Origin: Mucilaginibacter_A sp965201005
GTDB taxonomy: Bacteria; Bacteroidota; Bacteroidia; Sphingobacteriales; Sphingobacteriaceae
Assembly (NCBI RefSeq): GCF_965201005.1
Contig: NZ_OZ241747.1
Location: forward strand, 124,001 to 188,000
Length of the DNA: 64,000 nucleotides
Direction: 5' to 3'
Part shown: positions 8,804 to 17,727 of the stretch, piece by piece
Position numbering within the stretch: the stretch's first letter is position 1
Layout of the letters: each line of letters opens with the position of its first letter
The notes under the pieces: generated by a model
What the model was told of the DNA's origin: nothing
Database searches by the model: none
Seen by the model: the letters and a program-made list of their open reading frames with translations, nothing else
Program-made: the position numbers and the translations under genes

Positions 8804-9796
8804 TCACGCCATAACAAGTGCGTGGCCGGATTTAATTCCTTCCAGAATGTCATAAATCTCGTCAATATTTTCCGAAGCAACCAGCTTCATCCTCGTTTCT
8901 TTAAAGTTTTCAATACCTTTAAAATAGTTGGCATAATGTCGGCGCATTTCAAAAACCCCGGTTTTCGGCCCTTTCCAGGCAATAGATTTTTGCAGATGTG
9001 TTTTGCAAACATTTGCCCGTTCTTCTATCGTGGGTTTGGGCAAAAAGTTGCCGGTTTTCAAAAAATATTTAACTTCCCGGAAAATCCATGGGTTACCGAT
9101 CGATGCACGGCCGATCATCATGCCATCTACCTGAAATTCGCGCTTCCAGGCCAAAGCTTTTTCAGGCGAGTCGATATCACCGTTCCCAAAAACCGGTATT
9201 TTAATGTTTGGGTTTTTTTTTACTTCGCTGATCAACCGCCAGTCGGCCTCGCCTTTGTACATCTGTGCGCGTGTACGGCCATGAATCGTCAAGGCTTTGA
9301 TGCCCACTTCCTGCAAACGCTCGGCAACGGTAAAAATGTTTTTGGTATGATCGTCCCAGCCCAAACGCGTTTTTACAGTAACGGGAAGGTGCGTTGCTTC
9401 AACCACAGCTTTTGTCATGGCCACCATTTTATCAATATCCTGTAGCAAACTTGCACCGGCACCGCGGCAGGCCACGTTTTTAACCGGGCAGCCATAATTT
9501 ATGTCGATCAAATCCGGACCGGCTTTCGAGGCAATTTGCGTAGCCTCGCGCATGGTTTCAATGCTGCTGCCGAAAATCTGGATGCCAATCGGCCGCTCGT
9601 ATTCAAAAATATCCAGCTTTTGCCTGCTTTTGGCCGCATCCCGGATCAATCCTTCCGAAGAAATAAACTCGGTGTACATCAAATCGGCACCGTTTTGCTT
9701 GCACACAAAACGAAACGGCGGATCGCTCACATCTTCCATCGGTGCCAGCAAAAGCGGGAATTCCCCCAGATCAATATTTCCTATTTGAACAGACAT
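8804..9796 (-). CDS. dusB: tRNA-dihydrouridine synthase
   Basis: A 330-residue FMN- and NADPH-dependent enzyme that reduces uridine to dihydrouridine in tRNA D-loops. The Dus core is complete: LLLAPMEDVSDPPFR at 15-29, the acid-base cysteine C103 in DINYGCPV, then GAGASLLQD, TVKTRLGWDD, the IHGRTRAQ box and the FMN-phosphate loop in GNGDIDS and GMMIGRASIGNPWIF. The ATG at 9796 is preferred over an upstream TTG because MSVQIGNIDLGEFPLLLAP is the normal N-terminus. Divergent from the CPBP protease gene (43 bp), so both promoters are in that short gap. Confidence 0.95.
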   Translation of the reverse strand: MSVQIGNIDLGEFPLLLAPMEDVSDPPFRFVCKQNGADLMYTEFISSEGLIRDAAKSRQKLDIFEYERPIGIQIFGSSIETMREATQIASKAGPDLIDINYGCPVKNVACRGAGASLLQDIDKMVAMTKAVVEATHLPVTVKTRLGWDDHTKNIFTVAERLQEVGIKALTIHGRTRAQMYKGEADWRLISEVKKNPNIKIPVFGNGDIDSPEKALAWKREFQVDGMMIGRASIGNPWIFREVKYFLKTGNFLPKPTIEERANVCKTHLQKSIAWKGPKTGVFEMRRHYANYFKGIENFKETRMKLVASENIDEIYDILEGIKSGHALVMA

Positions 9797-9838
9797 GTTT
9801 ATCTTTAAGGCCTGCAAATTTACATAAATTATCAGCAG

Positions 9839-10768
9839 ATGACGGAAAAGCCTTATCACCAAATATCATATCCGCTGCAGTTTTTACTGATGGTTTTGCT
9901 GGCCGTTGGCGGCTTGGTTCTAGGCGGATTGATTTGCGGTATCATCGTCGTGATTATTTACGGCCCATCCGGTTTCAGTGCGATGCTAACGATGAATGAC
10001 AATATGTCTGCCAGTGCACTCAACAGCTTGAAAATCATGCAAATGGGTTCATCGGTTTTCGGCTTTTTGATCCCGGCCATATTTTTTGCCAGGGTGATTG
10101 TCCGCCAGCCCGTTCCGTATTTAAAAGCCAACTGGCGTTTCCCGCTGATGCTTCTTTTACTGATGTTTTTTATCATGCTGATCTCGGCCCCGCTGATGGA
10201 AATGCTGATCACCATCAACCAAAAAATGGTTTTTCCGCCTTTTTTAAAGGGTTTGGAACGATGGATGCGCAACCTGGAAGACAATGCCGGCAAGCAAACC
10301 GAAATTTTATTGCAGATGAAAACGCCGGCCGCTTTTTTAATCAACCTGCTGATGATTGCCATTTTGCCGGCCGTTTCCGAAGAATTTATTTTTCGCGGCT
10401 GTTTCCAGCAGATTTTTACCGGCTGGGCCAAAAGCCTGCATTGGGGCGTTTGGCTTTCGGCGGCGTTGTTCAGTTTTATCCATTTTCAGTTTTTTGGTTT
10501 CCTGCCGAGGATGTTGCTCGGCGTGTTTTTCGGTTATTTCGCGGCTTGGAGCGGCAGCATCTGGCCGGGTGTTTTAGGCCATTTTTTAAACAACGGAACC
10601 GCCGTATTGGTCACTTATCTGTACCAAAATAAATTGATAAAAGTGAACCCGGATCAACAGCAAATGTTCGATTGGAAAAGCTACACCTTCAGCATTATCC
10701 TCACCGTGATACTGTTTTTAGCATATAAAAAAATATCCGGACAAAAACGCCAACTGCAAGCAGCATAA
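9839..10768 (+). CDS. CPBP family intramembrane metalloprotease
   Basis: A 309-residue membrane protein with about eight hydrophobic segments and the CPBP (CAAX protease / bacteriocin-processing, Abi) motifs: E181-E182 with R186 in SEEFIFRG, H215 in FSFIHFQ, and H248 / N252 in GHFLNNG. The long loop between TM segments (about 125-160) is typical of the Bacteroidota subfamily. Substrate unknown. The stop codon overlaps the start of the DUF2007 gene (TAATG), so the two are translationally coupled. Confidence 0.9.
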   Translation: MTEKPYHQISYPLQFLLMVLLAVGGLVLGGLICGIIVVIIYGPSGFSAMLTMNDNMSASALNSLKIMQMGSSVFGFLIPAIFFARVIVRQPVPYLKANWRFPLMLLLLMFFIMLISAPLMEMLITINQKMVFPPFLKGLERWMRNLEDNAGKQTEILLQMKTPAAFLINLLMIAILPAVSEEFIFRGCFQQIFTGWAKSLHWGVWLSAALFSFIHFQFFGFLPRMLLGVFFGYFAAWSGSIWPGVLGHFLNNGTAVLVTYLYQNKLIKVNPDQQQMFDWKSYTFSIILTVILFLAYKKISGQKRQLQAA

Positions 10769-10980
10769 TGGAAGCAGACTGGGTCAAAATTTTTACGTCC
10801 GCCAATTTCTTTCAATCAGAAATGGTGAAACAATTGCTCATACAGCATGAAATTGAAGTGGTGTTGATGAACAAACGCGATTCGGCACATAACACTTTTG
10901 GTCAGGTAGAAGTTTTCATTCATCAATCCGAGTTCAGCCGCGCCATCGAAATCTTGGTTTTAAACGATATCCGGCCATGA
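10768..10980 (+). CDS. DUF2007 family small protein
   Basis: A 70-residue protein of the DUF2007 (putative signal-transducing) family. The typical order is visible: WVKIFTSANFFQSEMVKQLL (a helix-forming start that in the family precedes ligand-like residues), VVLMNKRDSAHN and the strand GQVEVFIHQSEF. It overlaps the CPBP gene by one base and precedes cdsA by 19 bp, making a probable CPBP-DUF2007-cdsA-psd operon. Exact role unknown. Confidence 0.82.
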   Translation: MEADWVKIFTSANFFQSEMVKQLLIQHEIEVVLMNKRDSAHNTFGQVEVFIHQSEFSRAIEILVLNDIRP

Positions 10981-10999
10981 AAATCAAATATATTTGGTT

Positions 11000-11809
11000 A
11001 TGAAAACCCGCGCCATAACCGGTTTTGTATTTGTTTTGGTGATGCTGGCCGCCTTTTTTTTCGGCCCTTACCTTTTCCTCGGTTTTTTTTCGCTGCTGGG
11101 TTTGCTCTGTCTGGCAGAATTTTACGGCTTGATCAAAACAACCGGCATCATCCCGCAGCAAATAAACGGCTTGGTTTTAGGCGGGATTATCTGCGCTGCA
11201 GCAACATCTTTTTGGCTCGATGCTTCTTTTACCAGGTATTTTTCAGGATTGATCGTCCTGTTCGGCGTTTTGATATTTTATGCTGAATTGTACCGCAAAT
11301 CCAACAAGCCTTTCCCCCAAATTGCCTTTACTTTTTTAGGTGTAGTTTATACTTTACTGCCTTTCGTTTTTTTTATGGCGATGGCATTTCTGCAAAAAAC
11401 TTTTGATTATCATTTACCGCTCGGCTTTGTTTTGTTGTTGTGGACGAACGATACTTTCGCCTATCTTTCCGGCCGTCAGTTCGGCAAAACCAAACTTTTT
11501 GAACGTCATTCGCCTAAAAAAACATGGGAAGGTTTCGTTGGAGGGATTATTGCCTCGGTCATCGTTGCTTTTGTTTTAAGCACCTATTTTCAACAGGTTT
11601 CTACTTTCCACTGGATCATCGTTTCGCTCATCATTTCTATTTTCGGCACCATGAGCGATCTCGTAGAATCCATGCTTAAAAGAAGCATCAACGTAAAAGA
11701 TTCCGGCTCGGTTTTGCCCGGCCACGGCGGTTTGCTAGACCGCTTTGACGGACTTTTACTGGCTGCACCATTGGTTTTTATTTATCTGTACTTATTTTCA
11801 ACTTTGTAA
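11000..11809 (+). CDS. cdsA: Phosphatidate cytidylyltransferase (CDP-diglyceride synthase)
   Basis: A 269-residue inner-membrane enzyme that makes CDP-diacylglycerol from phosphatidate and CTP. The CdsA signature is intact near the C-terminus: SMLKR, then KDSG, then LPGHGG and LLDRFD. SGRQFGKTKLFERHSPKKTWEG is the conserved cytosolic loop. At least six hydrophobic segments precede it. The start is the ATG at 11000 rather than the TTG two codons upstream. It is followed after 21 bp by psd, placing two steps of phosphatidylethanolamine synthesis together. Confidence 0.95.
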   Translation: MKTRAITGFVFVLVMLAAFFFGPYLFLGFFSLLGLLCLAEFYGLIKTTGIIPQQINGLVLGGIICAAATSFWLDASFTRYFSGLIVLFGVLIFYAELYRKSNKPFPQIAFTFLGVVYTLLPFVFFMAMAFLQKTFDYHLPLGFVLLLWTNDTFAYLSGRQFGKTKLFERHSPKKTWEGFVGGIIASVIVAFVLSTYFQQVSTFHWIIVSLIISIFGTMSDLVESMLKRSINVKDSGSVLPGHGGLLDRFDGLLLAAPLVFIYLYLFSTL

Positions 11810-11830
11810 TTTAAAACGTTTATTTACTGC

Positions 11831-12496
11831 ATGACTATCCACAAAGAAGGTTTTTCGTCGCTCGCCTTAACCATATTGTTTTTATTTGTGCTGAATGCAT
11901 TAGTTCACTTTTACTTTCCGGACAATCATGTTTTGCGCTGGCTTACCTACATCTTTTCCGGCGTGTTTTTTCTGATCGTGCTACAGTTTTTCCGGCATCC
12001 GAAAATTACAGTCACTACGGATGAAAAAATGGTAATTTGCCCGGCCGACGGCAAAGTTGTGGTGATTGAAGAAGCCCAGGAAACCGAATATTTAAAGGAC
12101 AAACGCATCCAGGTTTCCATATTTATGTCGCCTGTAAATGTGCACGTAAACCGCAACCCAATTACCGGAATTGTTAAATATTTTAAATATCACCCGGGAA
12201 AATATTTGGTGGCCTGGCATCCTAAATCCTCAACCGAAAACGAGCGTACGACCGTTGTGGTAGAAACGCATCAGGGAACCCCGGTTTTGTTCAGGCAAAT
12301 TGCCGGTGCATTGGCGCGCCGCATTGTCTGGTACGTAAAAGAAGGCGATGAAGTGCAGCAAAGTGCGCAGTTTGGTTTCATCAAATTTGGTTCAAGGGTT
12401 GATGTTTTTTTACCCCTGGGAACCAAAATCAGCGTAAACCTGGGCGAAACCGTGAAAGGCGGAAGAACCATTTTAGCGGAATTGATAACGGACTAA
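11831..12496 (+). CDS. psd: Phosphatidylserine decarboxylase, short (type II-like) form
   Basis: A 221-residue proenzyme that makes phosphatidylethanolamine from phosphatidylserine after self-cleavage into a pyruvoyl subunit. The processing site is G187-S188 in FIKFGSRVD, which generates a small alpha chain of about 34 residues. PADGKVV at 71-77, the SPVNVHVNR segment at 100-108, and NERTTVV fit the family. Two N-terminal hydrophobic helices anchor it to the membrane. It is the last gene of the cdsA cluster and converges on rplS across a strong two-way hairpin. Confidence 0.94.
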   Translation: MTIHKEGFSSLALTILFLFVLNALVHFYFPDNHVLRWLTYIFSGVFFLIVLQFFRHPKITVTTDEKMVICPADGKVVVIEEAQETEYLKDKRIQVSIFMSPVNVHVNRNPITGIVKYFKYHPGKYLVAWHPKSSTENERTTVVVETHQGTPVLFRQIAGALARRIVWYVKEGDEVQQSAQFGFIKFGSRVDVFLPLGTKISVNLGETVKGGRTILAELITD

Positions 12497-12542
12497 CCGC
12501 GCTGTCGTTCCAACCGAATGGGAGGGATATTCTTCGGGCATA

Positions 12543-12583
12543 ATACTTCTTTATGCCAATTTTTGGTCGATAAAAACAGTATC
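12543..12583. repeat. Inverted pair of the dispersed motif
   Basis: ATACTTCTTTATGCC at the left and GATAAAAACAGTATC at the right form an imperfect inverted pair about 47 bp past psd. One arm is a degenerate copy of the TAAAAGAAGTAT form (one base short) and the other the TAAAAACAGTAT form, showing the two variants can pair with each other. Confidence 0.55.
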
Positions 12584-12645
12584 TAACAACAATTTTCTTT
12601 TTGGTTGAGCAGATAGAAAAGAAAATTCAGCACCAATTTTTACCT

Positions 12646-12690
12646 CATAAAAGAAGCCTTTCAGAAAAAATCTGAAAGGCTTCTTTTATG
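12646..12690. terminator. Bidirectional terminator between psd and rplS
   Basis: A perfect 19-bp stem (12646-12664 with 12672-12690) closes a 7-base loop. The outer part of each arm is CATAAAAGAAGC, so the stem supplies a T-rich end on both strands. It sits between the convergent genes psd (+) and rplS (-), exactly where a two-way terminator is needed. The inner CCTTTCAG part is not found in other motif copies. Confidence 0.85.
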
Positions 12691-12711
12691 GACCTAATAT
12701 CCGGAAAGAAA

Positions 12712-13059
12712 TTATTTTCTTATTGATTTGATACGGGCTGCTTTACCAGTCAGTTCGCGCAGGTAAAACAACTTGGCACGACGTACTTTACCGTGGCTGT
12801 TTACTTCCACTTTATCAATATTTGGCGAATTAACCGGAAAAATACGCTCTACACCAATACCGTTAGAAACTTTACGAACAGTAAAAGTTTCGTGCGCGCC
12901 GGTGCTGTTACGCTGGATGACCACACCCTGGTAAACCTGAATACGCTCTTTGTTGCCTTCCCTGATTTTGTAATGAACGCTAACGGTATCGCCAGATTTG
13001 AACGAAGGAAAGCTGCTTTTAACTATGTTTTGTTCTTCAACAAATTTTACTAAATCCAT
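12712..13059 (-). CDS. rplS: 50S ribosomal protein L19
   Basis: A 115-residue ribosomal protein at the interface of the two subunits. Landmarks: FKSGDTVSVHYKIREGNKERIQVYQGVVI, TFTVRKVSNGIGVERIFPVNSPNIDKVEV, and GKVRRAKLFYLRELTGKAARIK. Length and sequence are normal. It lies 125 bp downstream of trmD on the same strand, the common trmD-rplS arrangement; here rpsP and rimM are not next to them. Confidence 0.97.
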   Translation of the reverse strand: MDLVKFVEEQNIVKSSFPSFKSGDTVSVHYKIREGNKERIQVYQGVVIQRNSTGAHETFTVRKVSNGIGVERIFPVNSPNIDKVEVNSHGKVRRAKLFYLRELTGKAARIKSIRK

Positions 13060-13162
13060 GATTTTAAGCTCTTAATATCAATTTTTAACCCGTAAAAATC
13101 GGATTGCAAGTATAGGGATTTTATTTTGTTTTGAAAAGATGGTTTAAAAATTTTGATAAAGA

Positions 13163-13186
13163 TTTTATACCGGTAAAAACAGCATC
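13163..13186. repeat. Dispersed motif copy at the end of trmD
   Basis: TTTTATACCGGTAAAAACAG followed by CATC, a complete unit of TTTTA, short spacer and TAAAAACAGCAT. It directly abuts the trmD stop codon (13185), so the 3' end of the gene is formed inside the motif. It may help terminate or separate the trmD and rplS transcripts. Confidence 0.5.
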
Positions 13187-13859
13187 ATTCAAGCAAATCA
13201 GGCCGCCGTTGCCGCGTTCGTTCCAAAGCTTGTTCATGGCGCCATTTTTCAATTTCACCGGCGTTGCCGCTCAGCAAAATTGGCGGAACAGCTTGTCCGT
13301 TCCATGCTGCCGGGCGTGTGTACAAAGGTGCATCCAGCAAACCATCCTGAAAAGAATCCGACAAGGCCGAAGTTTCGTCAGACAAAACGCCCGGGATCAG
13401 CCTCACCACTGCATCTACCAAAACCGCGGCCGGCAATTCCCCGCCTGAAAGCACGTAATCGCCCACCGAAATTTCCCGCGTTACAAAAGTATCGCGGATA
13501 CGCTGGTCAATTCCTTTATAATGGCCGCATAAAATGATGATGTTTTTTTTGATAGAAAGCTGATTTGCAATCTGTTGATTCAAAGTTTCACCGTCCGGCG
13601 TCATAAAAATCACTTCATCATATTCTCGTTCTGATTGCAAATACTGAATACATTTGGCAAAAGGTTCAATCATCATCACCATGCCGCTGCCGCCGCCGTA
13701 TTGGTAATCATCTACGCTTTTTTGCTTGTTGGAAGTATAATCCCGCAGGTTGTGGACGCTGATTTCGGCAATCCCTTTTTTTTGCGCACGCTGCAAAATA
13801 GAATGCGCAAACGGACTTTCCAGCAAACCCGGCAAAACGGTAACGATATCAAAACGCAT
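13185..13859 (-). CDS. trmD: tRNA (guanine37-N1)-methyltransferase
   Basis: A 224-residue SPOUT-fold enzyme that methylates G37 next to the anticodon, using S-adenosylmethionine, and prevents +1 frameshifting. Landmarks: MRFDIVTVLPGLLESPF, YGGGSGMVMMIEPF, the knot strands IILCGHYKGIDQRI and SVGDYVLSGGELPA (SAM site), and the C-terminal YTRPAAWNG plus WRHEQALERTRQRRPDLL. Start ATG at 13859. Length is typical for the family. Confidence 0.97.
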   Translation of the reverse strand: MRFDIVTVLPGLLESPFAHSILQRAQKKGIAEISVHNLRDYTSNKQKSVDDYQYGGGSGMVMMIEPFAKCIQYLQSEREYDEVIFMTPDGETLNQQIANQLSIKKNIIILCGHYKGIDQRIRDTFVTREISVGDYVLSGGELPAAVLVDAVVRLIPGVLSDETSALSDSFQDGLLDAPLYTRPAAWNGQAVPPILLSGNAGEIEKWRHEQALERTRQRRPDLLE

Positions 13860-13898
13860 GTGGCAAAGATACTTCTTGCGGCCTGAAAAATTTAGGCG

Positions 13899-13941
13899 GA
13901 TAAAAGAAGCATTGATGAATATTGCCGATGCTTCTTTTACC
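13899..13941 (-). terminator. Motif hairpin downstream of the GT51 gene
   Basis: Inverted arms GATAAAAGAAGCAT (13899-13912) and ATGCTTCTTTTACC (13928-13941) around a 15-base loop. It lies 9 bp past the stop of the glycosyltransferase gene and 40 bp before trmD, so it probably ends the upstream transcript on the minus strand. Both arms are the TAAAAGAAGCAT form. Confidence 0.6.
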
Positions 13942-13949
13942 GCATAAAA

Positions 13950-16100
13950 TTACAGCAAACCCCGGTCCTGCAATTCACGGCGCTTTTCTTTTTCGCGGCG
14001 GCGCAGTTCGCGTTTCTCTACACGGATTTCTTTTGGCGTTTTTCCGGCAGTGTCAACCTTTTTCTCAATCACTTTTTCTACCGAATCTTTTTTGCCGAAA
14101 AGCCGCTGGAAAAAATTCGGATGCTCTGCCACGCCTACACCAACGCCGTCGTCATTATTGTCCTGCAGCAAACTGTCCGCGGCAACGGTATCTACAATGG
14201 CCATTTTCGGCCTTAAAGCTTCCCGCAAACGCACCGTATAAAAGCCATAAGCAGATGAATCAGGCGGCGTTAAACCTTTAGAAGCCATCAGGCGGCCAAT
14301 CAAATTAAAATAACCATGGATGGATGGCCGCAAACTTCCGTCAGGCAAAAAAGAATACAAGCCCGATTTTGGTTTTGGTACGATGCTGGCCAGATAAATA
14401 CTTTCGCCAATGGTTAAATCAGCCGGGGATTTGCCAAAATAATAATGCGAAGCTTCGCCGATGCCGTACACATTTCTGCCCCATTCGATAATATTGAAAT
14501 ACACTTCCAGCATCCGGTTTTTGGTGCTGATATCATTGTTTTCGATCAGCCAAACGATCAGTGTTTCTTCGATTTTGCGGGCAAGCGTTTTTTGCCGGCT
14601 TAAAAAAACATTTTTGACCAACTGCATGGAAATCGTGCTGCCGCCGCGCTTAAACTGTTTTTCTTTAAAATCAGTCGCAATAGATTTTCGGATCGATTCT
14701 TCCACAAAACCATGGTGGCGGTAAAACGAAGGGTCTTCGGCCGTCATCACCGCGTTGCGCAAATTCGGCGAAATATTTTGCAGCGGTGTAAAATTCGGGT
14801 TTGCCGGGCCAACAATCCGCGAGGGCATCGGCTTGCCTTTTTCGTACGGCGTATAAACAAAAACCTGGTTTATTTTGCTGAGATCGGTTTGCCCGTACTG
14901 CAAAATCTTAAAGTTTTCTTTCTCCAAACGGGAATCAAAACGCACATTATCAGCATCTTTTGTGTTGAGGTAGAAATTTAAGCCATATTTCAATTTTCCG
15001 GAAACTCTGATCCCGGTCAGTGATTCAAATAATCCGCCCGGAAAAGAATTGAACAATGATTGCGCGTCCAGCCAATCGGTATGCAGTTTTAACTCATAAA
15101 TTTTGGTTGGTTTGAGCGTGATTTTGATAAACGGATTGGCCGAAACATTTTTTAAATGAATAACGGATGAACTATCCACGGAAACATAATTTCCGCCCAC
15201 AAAAACATTTGCATCGATAGAAGCACTCGGCACCACAATATCGTTGGAAGCTATTTTGGGGTGATTGATCAGCAGGTTCCGCACAAAACACGAACTGAAA
15301 ATCTGTGTTTCATCACCGTTTTGTTCTTCTTTTTTCAGTTCTGTGCCGATGGTGTCAAAGTTCAGCTTCAACCCATATTTTTTTTCGATAAAAGGCAGTT
15401 CCACCTTTTTGTTATCGGCATAAAGCTTAACGGCAATATTCTTTTTTGAAGTATTTACGTTGCCCGCAATGTGCCAGGTAGCATAACCATCGTTCACCAA
15501 AATTGTAGAGTACAGTTTGCCGCTTTCTATTGTTGCTTTTGGGATTTGCAGATTGAGTTTGTTGCTATCGTCCCGAAAGGCAATGTCAAACTTGGTTAAG
15601 TTCAAATCATCCGGAATTTTATATAAAAACTGCGTTATCAAATTGTGCGCAAAATCGGCCAGGTTGGTGCTTTGTTTATGGGAAGTGCTGTCTTTCTGCT
15701 TCTTAAATAAAAACTCAAAATTGCGTACTCCTTTTATACTGGTTAAATTAAGCTTGCCATCCTCCATCAAAATAGTAGAAAACTTAACGTTGCCAATCAG
15801 CAACGGCAGCAATTTTACGCCTACCCGGAAATGGCCGATGCGCAGCAAACTGTCCTGATCAAAAGGTACAATGATGATGTCTTTCAGGTTTACGGTGGTT
15901 AAGCCGGTAAAGCTGGCCGAACCTATTTTTACATCTAAATTATACGTGTTCCTGGCTTTTAATTTAGCTTTGCCAATAGCGGTCTCAAGCAAAACCTGCC
16001 GTTTTGAATAAGCAATTAAACCGGCCACTACCAGAAGAACCAGCAAAGAAACAAGAACAACAAGACCGGTTTTTAAGTATTTACGGTTTAAACGGCGCAT
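13950..16100 (-). CDS. GT51 peptidoglycan glycosyltransferase with AsmA-like N-terminal region
   Basis: A membrane protein of about 716 residues. One N-terminal helix (GLVVLVSLLVLLVVAGLIAY) is followed by about 350 residues of beta-rich sequence resembling AsmA/DUF748-type extracytoplasmic repeats, then a monofunctional GT51 domain: the catalytic glutamate in MTAEDPSFYRHHG, then RGGSTISMQLVKN, RKIEE and NIIEWG, with YYFGKSPADLTIGE and VPKP. No transpeptidase (SxxK) domain is present, so it polymerises lipid II but should not cross-link. The C-terminal tail is charged and arginine/glutamate-rich. The ATG at 16100 is chosen over an upstream TTG (16169). The AsmA-GT51 fusion is unusual compared with short MtgA. 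Confidence 0.85.
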   Translation of the reverse strand: MRRLNRKYLKTGLVVLVSLLVLLVVAGLIAYSKRQVLLETAIGKAKLKARNTYNLDVKIGSASFTGLTTVNLKDIIIVPFDQDSLLRIGHFRVGVKLLPLLIGNVKFSTILMEDGKLNLTSIKGVRNFEFLFKKQKDSTSHKQSTNLADFAHNLITQFLYKIPDDLNLTKFDIAFRDDSNKLNLQIPKATIESGKLYSTILVNDGYATWHIAGNVNTSKKNIAVKLYADNKKVELPFIEKKYGLKLNFDTIGTELKKEEQNGDETQIFSSCFVRNLLINHPKIASNDIVVPSASIDANVFVGGNYVSVDSSSVIHLKNVSANPFIKITLKPTKIYELKLHTDWLDAQSLFNSFPGGLFESLTGIRVSGKLKYGLNFYLNTKDADNVRFDSRLEKENFKILQYGQTDLSKINQVFVYTPYEKGKPMPSRIVGPANPNFTPLQNISPNLRNAVMTAEDPSFYRHHGFVEESIRKSIATDFKEKQFKRGGSTISMQLVKNVFLSRQKTLARKIEETLIVWLIENNDISTKNRMLEVYFNIIEWGRNVYGIGEASHYYFGKSPADLTIGESIYLASIVPKPKSGLYSFLPDGSLRPSIHGYFNLIGRLMASKGLTPPDSSAYGFYTVRLREALRPKMAIVDTVAADSLLQDNNDDGVGVGVAEHPNFFQRLFGKKDSVEKVIEKKVDTAGKTPKEIRVEKRELRRREKEKRRELQDRGLL

Positions 16101-16178
16101 CAGTAAATTTTGGATAAAACTAAAAATCTTTTTGCTGCCAAGTATGCCCCGGCAGGATATTTTTAACAAAACGGTTGT

Positions 16179-16193
16179 GATGCTGTTTTTATC
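16179..16193. repeat. Motif copy in the divergent gap before apbC
   Basis: GATGCTGTTTTTATC lies between the start of the GT51 gene and the apbC start (16215). It is a single, unpaired copy placed in a promoter region, which argues against every copy being a terminator. Confidence 0.5.
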
Positions 16194-16214
16194 GTACTAA
16201 AATCAAAAAAATAG

Positions 16215-17297
16215 ATGAGTATTACCCGCGAAGAGGTTTTAAAAGCGTTGAGTTATGTAGAAGACCCGGATTTGAAAAAAGATTTGGTAACGCTGAACAT
16301 GATCGAAGATGTATTGATTGAAGGCAATCGCGTAAGTTTTTCGGTGGTGCTGACTACTCCTGCTTGTCCGCTCAAAAGCATGATCGAAAACGCTTGCCGC
16401 AATGCCATTTTACATTTTGTAAGCAAAGAAGCTGATCTGCATATCAACATGACTTCCCGCGTTACTACACCCAAAAATGTGGGTGTGCCGGGCGTTAAAA
16501 ATATTATTGCAGTGGCTTCAGGCAAAGGTGGCGTGGGCAAATCCACTGTTGCGGTAAATTTAGCTTTGGGTTTGGCAAAAACCGGTGCAAAAGTTGGTTT
16601 GATCGATGCTGATATTTATGGCCCGTCTATCCCGATTATGTTTGGTTTGGAAGGTGCGCGGCCACAGGCATCCGAAGTAAACGGTAAAACCCGGATTGAG
16701 CCGATTGAAAAATACGGTATCAAATTACTTTCTATTGGCTTTTTTACCGATCCGAACCAGCCTGTCCCGTGGCGCGGGCCAATGGTTTCTACGGCTTTAA
16801 AACAGCTTTTTAACGATGCCGAATGGGGCGAACTGGATTATCTGGTAGTTGATTTACCGCCCGGAACCGGCGATATCCACATCACCTTAACCCAAACTTT
16901 CCCGGTTGCCGGGGCCGTAATTGTAACCACACCGCAAAATGTGGCTTTGGCTGATGCAAAAAAAGGTATCGGTATGTTTATGATGGAAACCATTAACGTG
17001 CCGCTGCTGGGGATTATTGAAAACATGGCCTACTTTACGCCTGCAGAATTGCCGGAAAACAAATATTATATTTTTGGACAAGGCGGCGGACAAAAACTGG
17101 CCAGCCAACTCAACATTCCGTTTTTGGGCGAAATCCCGCTGGTAAAAAGTATCAGCGACTCCGGAGATGCCGGTGCACCGGTAATTTTGCAGGAAAACAA
17201 TCCCATGTCGGCCGCTTTTATGGATCTGGCCGAGCGCGTGGCGCAGCAGGTTGCCATCCGCAACGCAAAATCAACAGATGGGGCTGGTGTTAGATAA
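16215..17297 (+). CDS. apbC: Mrp/ApbC family iron-sulfur cluster carrier ATPase
   Basis: A 360-residue cytoplasmic P-loop ATPase that carries and delivers Fe-S clusters. An N-terminal DUF59/MIP18-like domain (about 1-85, with TPACPL) is followed by the deviant Walker A GKGGVGKST at 103-111, switch LIDADIYGPS, and DYLVVDLPPGTGD. The usual C-terminal CxxC of many Mrp proteins is replaced by ENMAYFTPAELPENKY, a form seen in Bacteroidota. The NifU-like scaffold gene follows after 34 bp, consistent with a shared Fe-S function. Confidence 0.92.
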   Translation: MSITREEVLKALSYVEDPDLKKDLVTLNMIEDVLIEGNRVSFSVVLTTPACPLKSMIENACRNAILHFVSKEADLHINMTSRVTTPKNVGVPGVKNIIAVASGKGGVGKSTVAVNLALGLAKTGAKVGLIDADIYGPSIPIMFGLEGARPQASEVNGKTRIEPIEKYGIKLLSIGFFTDPNQPVPWRGPMVSTALKQLFNDAEWGELDYLVVDLPPGTGDIHITLTQTFPVAGAVIVTTPQNVALADAKKGIGMFMMETINVPLLGIIENMAYFTPAELPENKYYIFGQGGGQKLASQLNIPFLGEIPLVKSISDSGDAGAPVILQENNPMSAAFMDLAERVAQQVAIRNAKSTDGAGVR

Positions 17298-17331
17298 ATT
17301 AATTATTTTTACTCGGTAAAAGAAGCATATC

Positions 17332-17610
17332 ATGAATTTGACAGATCAGGTGGAAGTAGCGTTGAACAGTATCCGGCCATTTTTGGAAGCAGATGGCGGC
17401 AATGTTTCTATAGAAGAAATCACAGCAGATAACGTATTGAAATTGAGGCTGCTCGGTTCTTGCGGCTCTTGTCCGATGAGCATCATGACGATGAAAGCCG
17501 GAATTGAACAGGCAATTATGCGGGCTGTACCTCAAATTAAAGCGGTAGAAGCCGTAAACCTAACGGATATTGATGATCCTCATGCAGTATTACCAGCAAA
17601 CTTGCAGTAA
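17332..17610 (+). CDS. NifU-like C-terminal domain protein (Fe-S scaffold)
   Basis: A 92-residue single-domain protein of the NifU C-terminal/Nfu type. Cluster-binding cysteines are C44 and C47 in LLGSCGSCPMS; the domain begins with VEVALNSIRPFLEADGGNV. Such proteins hold a 4Fe-4S cluster between two subunits and hand it to apo-proteins. It lies directly after the ApbC gene, a likely partner. A motif copy (17317-17328) falls in the 34-bp gap between them. Confidence 0.93.
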   Translation: MNLTDQVEVALNSIRPFLEADGGNVSIEEITADNVLKLRLLGSCGSCPMSIMTMKAGIEQAIMRAVPQIKAVEAVNLTDIDDPHAVLPANLQ

Positions 17611-17727
17611 AAATTTGGTTAAGTATTGTTAAATAGCTTTTAAAAACAGACGACAGCTCAAAAAATATTGCTTCTTTTGTGCCTGTTTTTTTGCCAGGAT
17701 TGATTTAAACCGGAAATAAATTTCACC

